Assembly: GCA_020284085.1 (NCBI GenBank)
Contig: JACEVL010000798.1
Location: 1,415,001 to 1,479,000 of the forward strand
Length of the DNA stretch: 64,000 nt
Direction of reading: 5' to 3'
Origin: Aporrectodea caliginosa
Taxonomy: Eukaryota; Annelida; Clitellata; Crassiclitellata; Lumbricidae
Shown: piece by piece, positions 10,963 through 21,901 of the stretch
Position numbering within the stretch: position 1 is the first letter of the stretch
Layout of the letters: every line of letters starts with the position of its first letter
Position numbers and translations under genes: made by a program
Notes under the pieces: generated by a model
What the model saw: the letters and a program-made list of their open reading frames with translations, nothing else
Told to the model about the DNA's origin: nothing
The model's database searches: none

Positions 10963-11034
10963 TGACCCCGACGTGATTTGAACACGCAACCTTCTGATCT
11001 GGAGTCAGACGCGCTACCGTTGCGCCACGGAGTC
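10963..11034 (-). tRNA. tRNA-Trp (CCA)
   Basis: On the minus strand a 72-nt cloverleaf is readable. The acceptor strands GACTCCG and CGGGGTC pair over 7 bp (one T-G pair). The D-arm box A is TGGCGCAACGG, the anticodon arm CTGACTCCAGATCAG has anticodon CCA (plus-strand TGG at 11000-11002), and the T-arm box B is GTTCAAATC. From memory the sequence is almost identical to vertebrate tRNA-Trp over the D, anticodon and T arms. A run of five Ts follows the 3' end (plus-strand AAAAA, 10954-10958), a Pol III terminator. No intron and no encoded CCA tail are present. It is a real tRNA gene rather than a SINE head, because all four stems are intact. Confidence 0.95.
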
Positions 11035-11040
11035 TTACGG

Positions 11041-13650
11041 TCACTACGACTCTACTATCATTACTTTATCATAATATCTACGAAGGCCTTGTAACGATTT
11101 CATTAGTCATTATTTATATCGGACTAAAAACGAATCTGATAGTTATTGAACGCCATACAGAGCAATCAACCAAAGTCACTTAAGAAATTCAGGTATTAAC
11201 AGAAGAGATTTAATTGGAAAGGCCCTCTAGTGAATACGTGTCTATCATTTCTCGTAAACGAGACAAAAGCCAAATTCCCTTCTTAAAACTGACATTGTTT
11301 TTCGTTCTTTAGTAATTTTAATACCAAATAAATTGTACCATTTACTTGTGTGAACCAACTTTCACAATTTCTCAGATAATAAATTGATTGTAAAGCTGAA
11401 CGTTAAAAAACTTCTTAGAACTGTAATAACGGCGTATCGTAATCGTAAACTGGAAATATTTCTGTAGCGCCATTTTTCAGATACAGGCTAAGCTATTCTT
11501 AGCTAAAGATTCGACAGTATGCTCGCTCAACCAGAAATGACCATGAACAATTAGGGCGAAGTTTGGGGAATTTTAAACTGGTGAGAAGTTTGGGTGAATT
11601 TCCAGGCCAGGATGGTCTTTACAAGTCAACAACTAAACGAGACCAGATCTGAGTCACGTACCCTATTTGCCCTTTAATGGTGAAATAGGTAGGGCCTAAG
11701 TTCTCTGTCAGCAAAACCATTTGGGCCCCATCAAATGCGTTCTTCTATTACCTCGTTGATCAAATGTTATGTGCATGCCATCAGAGGTAATGTAATGCAT
11801 CCAGAGTTTGTATAGCGCTATTCAATCATTGTACAGGCTGATGTTGTTGGATAGGTTTCCTGATTACGGATTGGTTTTGGTGTGCCATCGGTTGATGCCT
11901 TGTGCATTAGACGCCGGCGCAATAGAAGTTCCTAATTAGGCCTACATTACATTACATCAGGCCACAGATCCGATTATAGAATCTATTGTATAAAAAATGC
12001 AAGGTGAAGATAGAATCGATCAGTTAGAGAGAATACCGGTTTAAAGAGAACTTTGCAGCCTTACCGTAATATTCACACAACTGCCAACCCACAGGTCGAA
12101 GGTTCAACTCCCCAGTCTGGTTGAATACAAGTTATTCTTTTCCATTCGAAATCAGGTAGTATAATAATAATTATTGCTCCGACGTTTTCTGTCAATGTAC
12201 AAGACGCTAGTGCCATCTATCGAACTCTACGATAAATACTTCTGATCAGTGGGTGATAAGTTAACTGGTCATGCAGAAATTTGTTCAGTGGTCTTACAGC
12301 CTCATAAACCGAGGCCAAACAACTGAAGTCGCGAGTAGTTGATACACGTTCGCCTCAGATCAAATGGACAGAATTTCAGCACTTCTCTGCACGTGCGCAC
12401 CCACACACACAGTTGTATTCTTATACTTTAAAAATAAAGTGCAGGATTTCAGAGCTTGAAAATCTATGGGGAGGTGGAATGAAACATAAATATGGAGGCA
12501 CGTATCCCATCTCTGGAAAAAAACCTGAAGCAACGGGAAGCTTCTAAGGGCAGACCAATTCCATAATATCCGTATGATTTTATAGGGTATTAAATGGTCC
12601 CTGCATCGATCTGTGGTAATTTTGCAAACCTGCTCTTCACTCTACACTGTTTTTCTAAAGGAACAATCCAGTGCATGTTGGAGTGCCCCTGGATATGCCT
12701 TTTTGGAAACGTCCCCTCCAGAAAATTTGCATCCTGGAAGTTAAGCAAGTTATAGATTTAGCATGTAGCTATTGTTCCAGATCAATAACAGGACCTGTAA
12801 TTCCAAGTTAACACTTGTAACGACAAGAGTGTACTAAAAGCGACTGAGAAGCCAATGCAGCTCATCATTAAAGTATTACAGTTTTCACACAAATCTGCTA
12901 TATTTAGCATTAATTTGTTTAGAAAGTACTTAGCCTCTTTATAACTTTCTAGGTTTTACTTAGTGCACATACTCTTGTAATTTAAAATCCAAGAAACGAA
13001 CAAGACAACACAAACACAACAGCAACTGATCTGTTTGAAATACTGCATCAGAAGTTAAATAACACAAAACTCTTCACACATTTCTATGCTGCATCTAAGA
13101 CACATGCACATGCACTAAGTAATAATAATTAATAATAATGTTAACAATAACATTAACAACAACATTAACAGCAACAACAACAGCAGCAACAACAACACCT
13201 AGGACCACTGTGATAATGCTCACGGCATCAGTAAAGTAAGAGTTTCAAATGAGTAAAGTATTTGTCAACCAGTTTATAGTTTAGACTATGAAAGATTTTA
13301 GCTGCAAATAACGACATTACCAGTCATTTTCATCACCTTTCAAAGTCACAATCACCGTAGTACTAATTGTACATACTAATTTACCTCCCACTTGTTTCCT
13401 CGCACCAAAATAACAAGTTACATCAAATAAACAGTCGAGTATAAAAATAAATGTCTAGTATATTTCTATTTGCATCAAAAGGCTAGATACGACAATCAAT
13501 ACATTCGAAATCAAGCCTGCTCATGTATCTACCAGATGCTAGCTACTCAACACACTACTGGCTTCTCAACTTTATCGGCCAGATAAAAATTTAATTACTG
13601 CGACTATTACGCATACAACCGGGTCAACATTTCCATGGAAGACACTGTAA
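11041..13650. other. gene-poor AT-rich stretch
   Basis: No conserved exon was found. Recognisable pieces are a (TTACGA)-tailed GCGCC repeat end near 11430-11500, another GCGCT tail near 11805, a GTGTGCCATCGGTTGATGCC repeat word near 11880, and AAT/AAC triplet repeats at 13117-13197. Confidence 0.45.
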
Positions 13651-13654
13651 TTGT

Positions 13655-13715
13655 AACAGATTTATATAGCGCCCCCTCAAGATATCTACTCAGAGGCACT
13701 CTCTGCTCCATCCTA
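13655..13715 (-). repeat. GCGCC hairpin-type retroelement tail
   Basis: GATTTATATAGCGCCCCC followed by CAGAGGCACTCTCTGCTCC is the common tail architecture in minus orientation. Confidence 0.5.
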
Positions 13716-14069
13716 TATGATGTTAAATATTAGTAAAAACTGGAATATTACATCAGCTAGCATAACACTGCACAGTAAACTAGAAGAGTCACCAGTGGTG
13801 GGCCCACGCACACACGTAGAACCAACCAACAGATTCCCGTCGAAAGCTGATAGATTGCATGGATGTTCAGAGTCTATGGACCACGTTCCATCAGTAGGGT
13901 GGAGCGGTGACAAATGGGTCATATACGGGTAACATATGGGACTATGGGTTCTATACGGACTCCATAAGGGCCAAGGAAGGTAGGTCAACAAATCTTATTT
14001 ACAAACAATGCATGCTCCCAACAATAACTACTTCAGTGTTCTGTTCTTAGGCAGGTACAAGAATCAAAC

Positions 14070-14228
14070 CACACCTTTCTATCTATTTTATGCCTTTACT
14101 TAAGTTCTTTATATCTTCGTCTGTTTCTTATATCCATTATCCAGTCCAACATCATATTTCTTGGTCTTCCTTGGGTTTTCTTACCTTCAATTCTTACTTC
14201 GAGCACTGTCCTGGAGCAATAACTGGAT
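14070..14228 (-). pseudogene. LINE C-terminal fragment
   Basis: On the minus strand an open stretch encodes VRIEGKKTQGRPR then WIMDIRNRRRYKEL. The GRPR-with-downstream-Trp motif is typical of the C-terminus of RTE/jockey-like LINE ORF2 proteins found scattered in invertebrate genomes. It is short, with no reverse-transcriptase core. It sits about 0.5 kb downstream of the cyclophilin stop codon. Confidence 0.55.
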
Positions 14229-14756
14229 AGCATAAATTCTCTAGACACTTTTTTGTTGCCCATGGCAGTAATTGTTTACCACTCCAATTTCACATTTCTG
14301 GAGAAGGTAAATGGGAATCGGACGAAGCTTGATATGGTTGTAGCGAATTTCTAACTTATCAAATCTATTGTTAACTTACCTAATTAATTAATATAGGGTT
14401 TAGCATAAGATAGCTAATTACAGTGGCGTTTAGTTAGAAGAGTGGCTAAAAGTCAGCTAATTACATTAGGGCTACAATGGTGTCTTTCTAAAAAACTAGC
14501 AAGACCGCTTTAACACACGCTAAATAATCATTTACACTTCATATCTCAATAAATACATGACAAATCCTTGGGATATAAAGATTAGCTGAGAAACTAAGAT
14601 GCAACCTAAAATAACTGCACATCTAAACCTTTACATCCCTAATCTCAGTGGGTAACATTTATAGGACTTGAAATTATGAGGCTGGCTGACAATTTTCAAA
14701 GTCTTCCCTGAACCGATGAACAGTTACCATCGGTTGGGTCGTGTGCGGTTGGGAGT

Positions 14757-14895
14757 TCATTGGTAAATCTGTCCGCAATCTTCGATCGCAATTGAGGTGT
14801 TAGTTTCTCCGCTTGGACTGCCTTGGCCTTCCATCTCTCGGACGATTTCCATGCCATCCACAACCTGACCAAATACAACGTGTTGTCCATCGAGC
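14757..14895 (-). CDS. cyclophilin exon 5 and stop
   Basis: The 139 bp encode [20 protein letters not shown] and the C-terminus EDCGQIYQ, followed by TGA (14757-14759). The acceptor is GTACAG. The 3' UTR runs to lower coordinates; no unambiguous AATAAA was picked out. Confidence 0.95.
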
Positions 14896-17800
14896 CTGTA
14901 CAACACGAACAACGGTTAGCACTTCAGCGCAACAAAAATTGTAAGACAAGAAAGTGAACAAGATATTTAGTTTCTATGGGTGCCTATTTTGCACACAGTA
15001 TGTAGGCATGTATGTAAAATCATGTATGTATGCACTTTATGTAGCTCATGTAGTCAAGTGTGTATGCACGCATTACGTATGTGCAGTAATTGAAATTACA
15101 TAATTGAAATTATGTAATTGAAATTACGTAATTGAAATTACGTAATTGAAATTACGTAATTGAAATTACTTGATATTACGTAATTTGTAATTCAATTACA
15201 TTTTCTCATGTACCTTGTAATTTGTCCCAAAGTAATAATAATTCAATTAAATTTTTCTGAGTAATTTGCCCATATCTTCGTATGGGCAATTGTGCATGTA
15301 AGTCTGCATATATGTGCGTATGCATGTACTGTAGTATGCACGTGAAAATTGAACATTTCCACCTTTCCTGGACTTCTGAAAAATGCTGTCAATGTGACTG
15401 TCTCACAGTTATCATCGATGGGGAGGGGTTCAGGGTAATGGCAACACTCTGGCACGAAGAGCAGAAGATCAGCACGGACGTGGGATCGCAATTTATCTAT
15501 TATTGACCTTGTTCAAATGAGACTCTGACAAATACTACCCGGAGGCATATTACCCGGAGAAGTAGGACTGTGGGAGAGGTGTAGCTTGTATGCCACATTA
15601 CATTTGACTACTATTAACTATCATGCAGCTCAGCAGTGAGTCCGAAACAGTCTGGCTTGATTGTTTCTGAGTGGATTAAATATAGACCGTTCTATAGGAT
15701 TCGGGGGAGGGGTACGTCAAACGTACGCAGATAGGGAGGGGGAGGTGTAAAAAGTACAATTGCGTACAGGGATGGGGACATTTTTTTCTGGATTTCTACA
15801 TACATATTCCTACTAAATGGATGTCCCTGAACTGACGGACAGTACGGACAAACAACATCAACAGCAGGCCTACTGCCAAGCAGAAACTGGGCTATATAAA
15901 GTGTAAAACATGACCATAATTACTGAGCATTACCAGTCTGTCTTTTCCGTTGTAATGAAGAATTGCGAACCGTTTGTATTCGGTCCAGCGTTGGCCATCG
16001 ACAGCAAACCTAAAACATTTATTTTGTTATTGCTCACAGAATTATGCAACCAAAAGCCGTCATCAAAGCATCCTATGTTAACCTCAATTATAAGCTCAAT
16101 ACACTTTCAGACTGTGGACACTTTGTGTAGACTAGATAGCAAACAGACGGGATGAACAAGACACAATGAAGAAGCAAGGAAGGAATGTGAGCATACAGGA
16201 AGAGAAAGAAAGGATGCTGGCAGGCAGGATGGATGGAAGGAAGAAAGGAAGGACGGAATGAAGGAAGAAAGGAAAAAATGAATGAAGGAAGGAAAGCATA
16301 GTCACTAACACTTCACAACCAAGATTGCCTCACAAGATTACATTACATGGATTCATCTTTTCTTTCTGAATACATTCCACTTAACTTCAAACATGGGTGA
16401 AGTGTCTCACCATATATAAATTCATTGAAAACTAAGCAGGCTCAAGGCCATACAGTCACAACATAAAAACGTGTACACTAATAAAACTCTGAATACTTGG
16501 TCATATTAATTCAGCATCTACCCCTTGACCTATTTGACTTCATAAGTACCTGGCTAAACCATTTCGGAATGAGTTCTGAGTACCTGGTTTGCTATGCGCT
16601 ATGGCAAGGCTTTCGTCATCAAACTTTTCGCCATAGATGCTTTTTCCGCCTGTTCCGTTGCCCCGGGTGAAGTCTCCTCCCTGGCACATGAACTCCGGTA
16701 TGATCCGGTGGAACCTCGATCCCTTGTAGCCATATCCCTTCTCACCCGTACAAAGGGCACGGAAGTTTTCTACAGATTCAAAGAAGACAGTCATGCATAT
16801 ACACATAAAAAATATGGTGAAGCTAACTAGAGCCAGGTTAACCGTATATATGTAAGTGCATATACACGGTGGTTCAATAAAAAGTAAGCCAAACGCTTGG
16901 TCGTTCCCATTTGGTCTTCAGTGATCCTGGAGTAAAAATTAACGGAGCCTATTATCGCGACGTTCTCCTGTCACAACATCTTCTACCTTTTATCAGAAAT
17001 CTAGCCCCAGAAGGTTGGCTGTTTTGTTTTTTAACAGGACAGTGCCCCAGCCCACAGAGCCAGAGAAACCATCGAAATGCTAACAAGAGAGACTGCAGAC
17101 TTCATTTCTCCAACATTATGGCCTCTGAACAGTCCAGATCTAAATCCTGTCGGCTATAAAGTGTGGAGCATTATGCAAGAGCGAGTCTATCAGACAGCAA
17201 TCCATGATGTAAACGATCTGAAGCAACGCATGTTGGAAGTGTGGGATGGTCTGGATCAGAGGATAATCGACGGTGCTGTTGCCCAATGGCGCCAGCGCCT
17301 CCAGGCTTGCTTGCAAGCAGAAGGAGGACATTTTAAACATCTGTTTTTAATTAAATAATCAGACCATACTACTGAGAGTTTCTTCACAAAAATATTAAAT
17401 ACTGTTTTCATGTTAGAAGTACTTATAGGATATACAAAGTTTGGCTTACTTTTCATTGAACCACCGTGTACTTCCACATAGATTTATGCTTACTGTTAGC
17501 CTGACCCTAACCCTAACCTTGTAACTTTTATCCTGCACCCGTTTCTAAAGCATGAGGCATCAGCTGATGGCACTCCAAAACCAAACAAACAAAGAAATAA
17601 ACAAGCAGATAATAAACATAATATTAACAAACAAATTTAACAAATAAAATAAAAATAATTAATTACTAAGTAAATAATTACAAGAATAAATAGCTTTTGA
17701 CGGCACGTGTTTCTTACCGGCTGTCTTCGGTACTACGGTCTTAAAAAGCTAAAACATACACACAACAGCATCAGTAAACTATGACATCACAGTTAATAAA

Positions 17801-18430
17801 TTCATTTTCAATCACTCAATGTGAAATAATAATAATAATCTTTTCTTTAATAAGCGCCTGACAAACGCACTGCGCTGTACATATACATGTTATGCAATTT
17901 AAATCTTAACTACTAACAGAACAGACAGCCTGCAATACAATGGCGCTAATAGCAGCCTACAAAGCATGTCCGCCCAACGGGGGCTCGAACTCGGTACCTC
18001 TCGGTCTCTGTGCCCGATGTTATCCAATGCGCTATCTGGCAATCAAACAAAGTGCATCTTAAGCCCACACTTAACCTCCTTAGCGTTTCATTTTCTCCCA
18101 GAAAAACGAGCCAAAAACGTTGCATTGTTTTACGTATGCATGTATATGCATGAATATACATGTGTAGGTATATATGTGTATATGTAAACATGCATAGCCA
18201 TATATGCATACATTTACATATATACATATGTATATATGTACAAATACATGTATAAATTTACATATATATATATATGTATATATATATATACAGATATATG
18301 TATGTATTTATGTATGTATGTATGTATATATATGTATATATATATGTACATATACATCTATGTGTGTAAATATATACATGTGTAGGTATAATTATATATA
18401 ATTATGTAGGTATATATGTATTTATATATG

Positions 18431-18462
<32 letters not shown>

Positions 18463-18566
18463 TGTATGTATGTATATATATGTACATATACATCTATGTG
18501 TGTAAATATATACATGTGTAGGTATAATTATATATACTTATGTAGGTATATATGTATTTATATATG

Positions 18567-18598
<32 letters not shown>

Positions 18599-18716
18599 TG
18601 TATGTATGTATGTATGTATATGTATATATATGTACATATACATCTATGTGTGTAAATATATACATGTGTAGGTATAATTATATATAATTATGTATATATA
18701 TATGTATTTATATATG

Positions 18717-18748
<32 letters not shown>

Positions 18749-21700
18749 TGTATGTATGAGCCCGAACGTGACTCGGGTTAACCGCTTTTGCATAGAATTC
18801 CCGGCCCGAGTAACGTTCGGGGTTAACGCCAAGGAGGTTAAACAAATCCCTAAAGAGCAACTGGTAGGGAGTTTCAGATGGTCAGGGTTCAAATTTATAA
18901 GAGAGCCTATATATGTAGTGCTGCTATATAAATGTTAGAAACCATGTATCCTAGCACCTTTCAAAGTGTACAAAATTTATGCATAGATGCTTTCATCAAC
19001 ATTCAACCCAGATAAGTGATTTCTTACGGGATAATTATGATAACCATAGTCAGCGTTTGAGAGGTTGTTATGACGTGTTTTTTACTCAGAAACATTTCTA
19101 CAAATTGATGTACTTAATGTTCTCCAGAACTGATATGCTAGTGCTCTCCAGAATTTCCCAGAAGTGCTGCACTAATGTTCTCCAGAATTGATAGGCAAAT
19201 GCACTCCAGAAGTGCTGTACTAATGTTCTCCAGAACTGATATGCAAATGCTCTCCAGAAGTGCTATAATAATGTTCTCCAGAACTGATATGCAAATGCTC
19301 TCCAGAAGTGCTATAATAATGTTCTCCAGAACTGATACGCAAATGCTCTCCAGAAGTCCGTACAATGTACAGCAATATACAACAACGTACTGGTATATTT
19401 ATTACAGTTACAAGTCTAAACCAGTGTCTGAACTTTGACCCCAGTCTAACCCACAGTAACACCTTCTGATCTAAAGCCCAAGCAAACAAACCTATAGGCA
19501 CCAGTTCAAAGTTAGAGCTTTCTAGAAACATGACCTAATTGAAACAGTTTTTCAACACGGCCTAATTGAACAGTTTACACAGCAAACAAACCACAGTGCA
19601 TCAACCTTTGAGTTCTTTAGTCTGGGAACACAGGCCATAAAACAAGTATAATGATGTTTTCCTCCAGACACAAACACAGCAAGATTTAGTGGTAGTCAAT
19701 TTTAGCCCAACAAACAAGCATAATATCCAAAATGAGCACAGGCCATGAGCACAGGCCATGAGCACAGGCCATAAAGCATAATACACATGTATGCTTAACA
19801 CTGTATGTAGAACACAGGTAATAACTGAAAGGAATAAACAATAAAGAAGAAGAGCTGTCCCTTAAGCTAGCCCAGAGGAGCAGCCAAGGGTATAAAGTGT
19901 TAGCAAAGTCATTTTCTTTGCCTCTGCATATGAGGGTAGGTGGCTAGTCCTCTGCATAGCAGTCTGATCTTCCCACCGACAGTGTACTGTCAGTGTACTC
20001 ATAGCTGAGTGCACTCTACCTTCCAGGTGGAGCAGAAATCTCTAACTAAATTTCTGCCCTGGCTGGTATTTGAAACCCTGACCTCTTGACTGACAGCACA
20101 GCATGCTAATAAACATAACTGCAGTTTTATAACTAGTTATCACAATTAGGACAAAGCTGTATACTGATAAAAACATTTAGTTCTATATCCTAAGATAAGA
20201 ATTCCTGATTATTTGCACGTCCGACAACAGAAATTCACAACCTTCCATGATAAAAAAATTTCAATCTCGAATCATAAATAATCATGGTATAGCCAACGAC
20301 AAAGAGTCACAATCTTTTCTCAGATAAATATTTTGGATTTTAAATATGTAATCGTAATCTCGAGATTTCTACAGGACCACGAAGTTGTGGGAACCAGTTT
20401 AATCACAGGTGCTTAGTCAAAACAAAACCAATATCAAGATCCAAAGGGGTCAGGCAGCACACCGTGATCCTGCCCACAAACACTACATCGAACCAAATTC
20501 GTCCTGTATAGGTCGAAAATATTGGTTCAATGTGGTTACGAAGTAGGCATGCTGGCAGAGTAGATGCAAGCACACACATTCTGTGCATCACATGACGAAA
20601 TATTATAAGACAAGAAGTAGTTGCTCATATGTGCAACTGATACCCTAGGATACCAACAGCAAAATCAAACTGGAATAATTTAAGACAAAACAGATGATCA
20701 ACAATGATTCACAACTCCATGATCATTACAATGCTTTTATATTACAATGAAGATGATGGTAACAATTATGATGATGATGGTGATGATGATGACAATAACA
20801 ATGATGATGATTATGATAACAATGGTGATGACCATAACCAGTGGTTTGGGTGAGCGGTCGGGAACTCCTAAGAAGAGTTTTATTGGAACGCATGTGTTAC
20901 CAGGGTTCCATTGCACGGTGAGCATTGGTAATGCAAGCAAAGAATTTAGAGAGCACTTTAAACTTTGATCATAACAATGATGATGATGAAGCTGATGATG
21001 ATAATGATTATGAAGATGATTATGACATCAATGCTGAATTGAGATAATAATGAGAAAATATTTGCTATCTCAACCCATTTAATAACTAACTGTCAGAGCT
21101 GAGACAATTTTTCCTATCTGTTACCTGTTACAAGTTGCGACCTGCCAGCTTGATGTCGAGAATAAACGAAATTGATTGATTGATTGATGATGATGATTGT
21201 AACCAAGAACTTTATTACCAGTCCATAATACGGACGTCAGTGACTCTTTTAACAGCCACGTTACTCCAGCCAACAATGCGTCCCTTCTAGGACAACAATT
21301 ACCACTGGTGGTGTGATATGGAGCCGTTCTAGGCCCAATAAACGAGGATGACTGGATGTTAGGTTAATTACTTTTATCCGATCGATTCATTGAAAAACTA
21401 GCAAGGTCGAGGCCAGACGGTTGCTAGAGAATAAATTTAATTGGGCCGAGAACACTGATGGCACACGTGCCGTATTTATTTACATAGCCTGTATCGAACC
21501 GCTGCGTTTCACACCCTCTTAACTTCTTCCCGTATAACAGAAAATTTACACCAAAACCATTCAAATTTCAGCTCTTTCCAGAGTGGGACTTTTCGTCATC
21601 AATAGGTGCTTTCAAATTGAGACTTTAAACACCCGCAAAACCGAACAAGTTTCGCCTATATAATAACTCGGTCAGTTACCTCGAAAGTTATGCGGCCTGC

Positions 21701-21811
21701 TTTAATTCCGCCGATCGTGATGTCAAAAAACACTTTTGGATTGGCGTCGCTGTGAGCTGCTTCGGACTTCATCGTGGCAGCCATTTTAACGAGCTCGGGG
21801 TTTCTTGCCAT
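14757..21811 (-). CDS. cyclophilin A-type peptidyl-prolyl cis-trans isomerase (five-exon gene)
   Basis: Spliced from 21680-21811, 17718-17748, 16584-16769, 15934-16009 and 14757-14895, all with GT-AG borders and matching phases, giving 187 residues. Cyclophilins catalyse cis-trans isomerisation of X-Pro bonds and bind cyclosporin A. Visible active-site residues are Arg76 and, nearby, Phe81, Met82 and Gln84 ([16 protein letters not shown]), Gln132 and Phe133 (NGSQFF), Trp142 (TDWLDG) and His147. Numbering is offset by +21 from human cyclophilin A. The fold is complete to the closing DCGQIYQ. The N-terminus is about 21 residues longer than cytosolic cyclophilin A and has no hydrophobic signal peptide. 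Met10 or Met14 could also start translation. The exon 2 length of 31 bp equals that of human PPIA as I remember it. Intron 2 is mostly a mariner element. It is probably cytosolic and intact. Confidence 0.95.
15068..15215. repeat. 15-bp minisatellite, ACGTAATTGAAATT unit
   Basis: About seven units lie in the last cyclophilin intron. The unit contains the self-complementary words AATT and TTACGTAA, so the array can fold back on itself. Confidence 0.75.
15934..16009 (-). CDS. cyclophilin exon 4
   Basis: The 76 bp encode [17 protein letters not shown] followed by ITTEKTDW. The acceptor is TTTTAG and the donor TG/GTAATG. The phases complete Gly117 on entry and Trp142 on exit. Gln132 and Phe133 line the substrate pocket. 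Confidence 0.95.
16190..16305. repeat. degenerate (GGAA)n purine tract
   Basis: AAGGAAGGA and GAAAGGAAG repeats in cyclophilin intron 3. Confidence 0.6.
16584..16769 (-). CDS. cyclophilin exon 3 (active-site exon)
   Basis: The 186 bp encode [17 protein letters not shown] through [16 protein letters not shown] to AIAHSKPG. The acceptor is CTGTAG and the donor CCAG/GTACTC. It holds the catalytic Arg and the [12 protein letters not shown] loop. A Glu (residue 80) replaces the Gly usually found in IIPGF. Confidence 0.95.
16865..17468 (+). mobile_element. mariner-type element in cyclophilin intron 2
   Basis: Terminal inverted repeats CACGGTGGTTCAAT and so on match for 30 bp with one mismatch. 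They are flanked by TA (16863-16864 and 17469-17470), the standard mariner/Tc1 target. The 604-bp body carries only the distal half of a transposase. It makes up most of the 948-bp intron. Confidence 0.92.
16911..17358 (+). pseudogene. mariner transposase remnant
   Basis: Two frames together give [20 protein letters not shown], then [20 protein letters not shown], then a Gln-rich C-terminus. This is the catalytic half of a mariner transposase. The frame is broken around the QDSAPAHRA region. The position of the last catalytic Asp (NPVDYK in relatives, from memory) is Gly, so the enzyme is dead. The N-terminal DNA-binding half is deleted. Confidence 0.85.
17718..17748 (-). CDS. cyclophilin exon 2 (31-bp microexon)
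   Basis: It encodes [10 protein letters not shown] plus one base of the next codon. The acceptor is TTTTAG and the donor GTAAGAA. It joins exon 1 in phase 0 and exon 3 in phase 1. The size and sequence match the second exon of animal cyclophilin A genes, and no other candidate in intron 1 fits. Confidence 0.93.
17826..18045 (-). repeat. SINE-1, tRNA-derived, (AAT)n tail
   Basis: The same family as 10641-10850, with an intact box-B-like GAGTTCGAGCCCCC on the minus strand and box A TAGCGCATTGGATAAC. It lies in cyclophilin intron 1, antisense to nothing and in the same strand sense as the gene. Confidence 0.85.
18075..18837. mobile_element. piggyBac-like MITE filled with a TATG microsatellite
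   Basis: The ends CCTCCTTAGCGTT and AACGCCAAGGAGG form a 13-bp inverted repeat with one mismatch. TTAA directly abuts both ends (18071-18074 and 18838-18841), the piggyBac target signature. The interior is dominated by TATG/TATA repeats. No transposase is present. Confidence 0.75.
18195..18758. repeat. (TATG)n / TATA microsatellite with duplicated blocks
   Basis: Three long (TATG)n runs alternate with a block TACATATACATCTATGTGTG that recurs near 18348, 18482 and 18632, so the tract grew by duplication of about 135 bp. Tyr/Met/Cys-rich open frames here are artefacts. Confidence 0.85.
19120..19365. repeat. 48-bp tandem repeat
   Basis: The unit TAATGTTCTCCAGAACTGATATGC and so on starts near 19221, 19269 and 19317, with diverged units before. 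It lies in cyclophilin intron 1. Open frames on both strands are repeat translations. Confidence 0.85.
19847..20110 (-). repeat. SINE-3, tRNA-derived
   Basis: It matches 4841-5132 over nearly its full length, with ATCTTCCCACCGACAGTGTA and GGTGGAGCAGAAATCTC blocks. The box B is decayed (GGTATTTGAAACCC on plus). Confidence 0.75.
20345..20440 (-). repeat. LINE 3' end, (TTACGA) tail type
   Basis: TAATCGTAATCTCGAGATTT, then GTGGGAACCAGTTTAATCAC, then TTAGTCAAAACAAAACC match the copy at 7860-7960. Confidence 0.6.
20740..20830. repeat. (GAT)n microsatellite
   Basis: GATGATGGTGATGATGATGAC-type triplets. A second patch is at 20968-21030 and a (GATT)n run near 21172-21195. Confidence 0.75.
21680..21811 (-). 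CDS. cyclophilin exon 1
   Basis: The 132 bp encode 44 residues from MARNPELVK through [11 protein letters not shown] to RITFE, ending in phase 0 before GTAACTG. The first ATG (21809-21811) has G at -3 and +4. A second in-frame ATG at 21782-21784 has A at -3 and G at +4, an even better context. The homologous cyclophilin domain starts at NPKVFFD. Confidence 0.92.
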
Positions 21812-21877
21812 CGCTTTAAAACTGCTTTTTACCGAGTTTAAGTCAACTAAAAGCCTTTTTCGTCCACGAAGTTCACC

Positions 21878-21893
21878 AGGTCAACGTTGACCT
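21878..21893. promoter_or_regulatory. perfect palindrome in cyclophilin core promoter
   Basis: AGGTCAACGTTGACCT is a perfect 16-bp palindrome: two AGGTCA half-sites inverted around ACGT. On the minus strand it follows the TATA box immediately. AGGTCA is the nuclear-receptor half-site; binding here is inferred only. Confidence 0.55.
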
Positions 21894-21901
21894 TATTTAT
21901 A
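21894..21901 (-). promoter_or_regulatory. TATA box of the cyclophilin gene
   Basis: TATAAATA on the minus strand, 83 bp upstream of the first ATG. It predicts a start site near 21865-21870 and a 5' leader of about 55 nt. Confidence 0.6.

Noticed and set aside
17500..17520. CCCTAACCCTAACC telomere-like repeat
   Set aside because: Only about two units; too short to mean anything.
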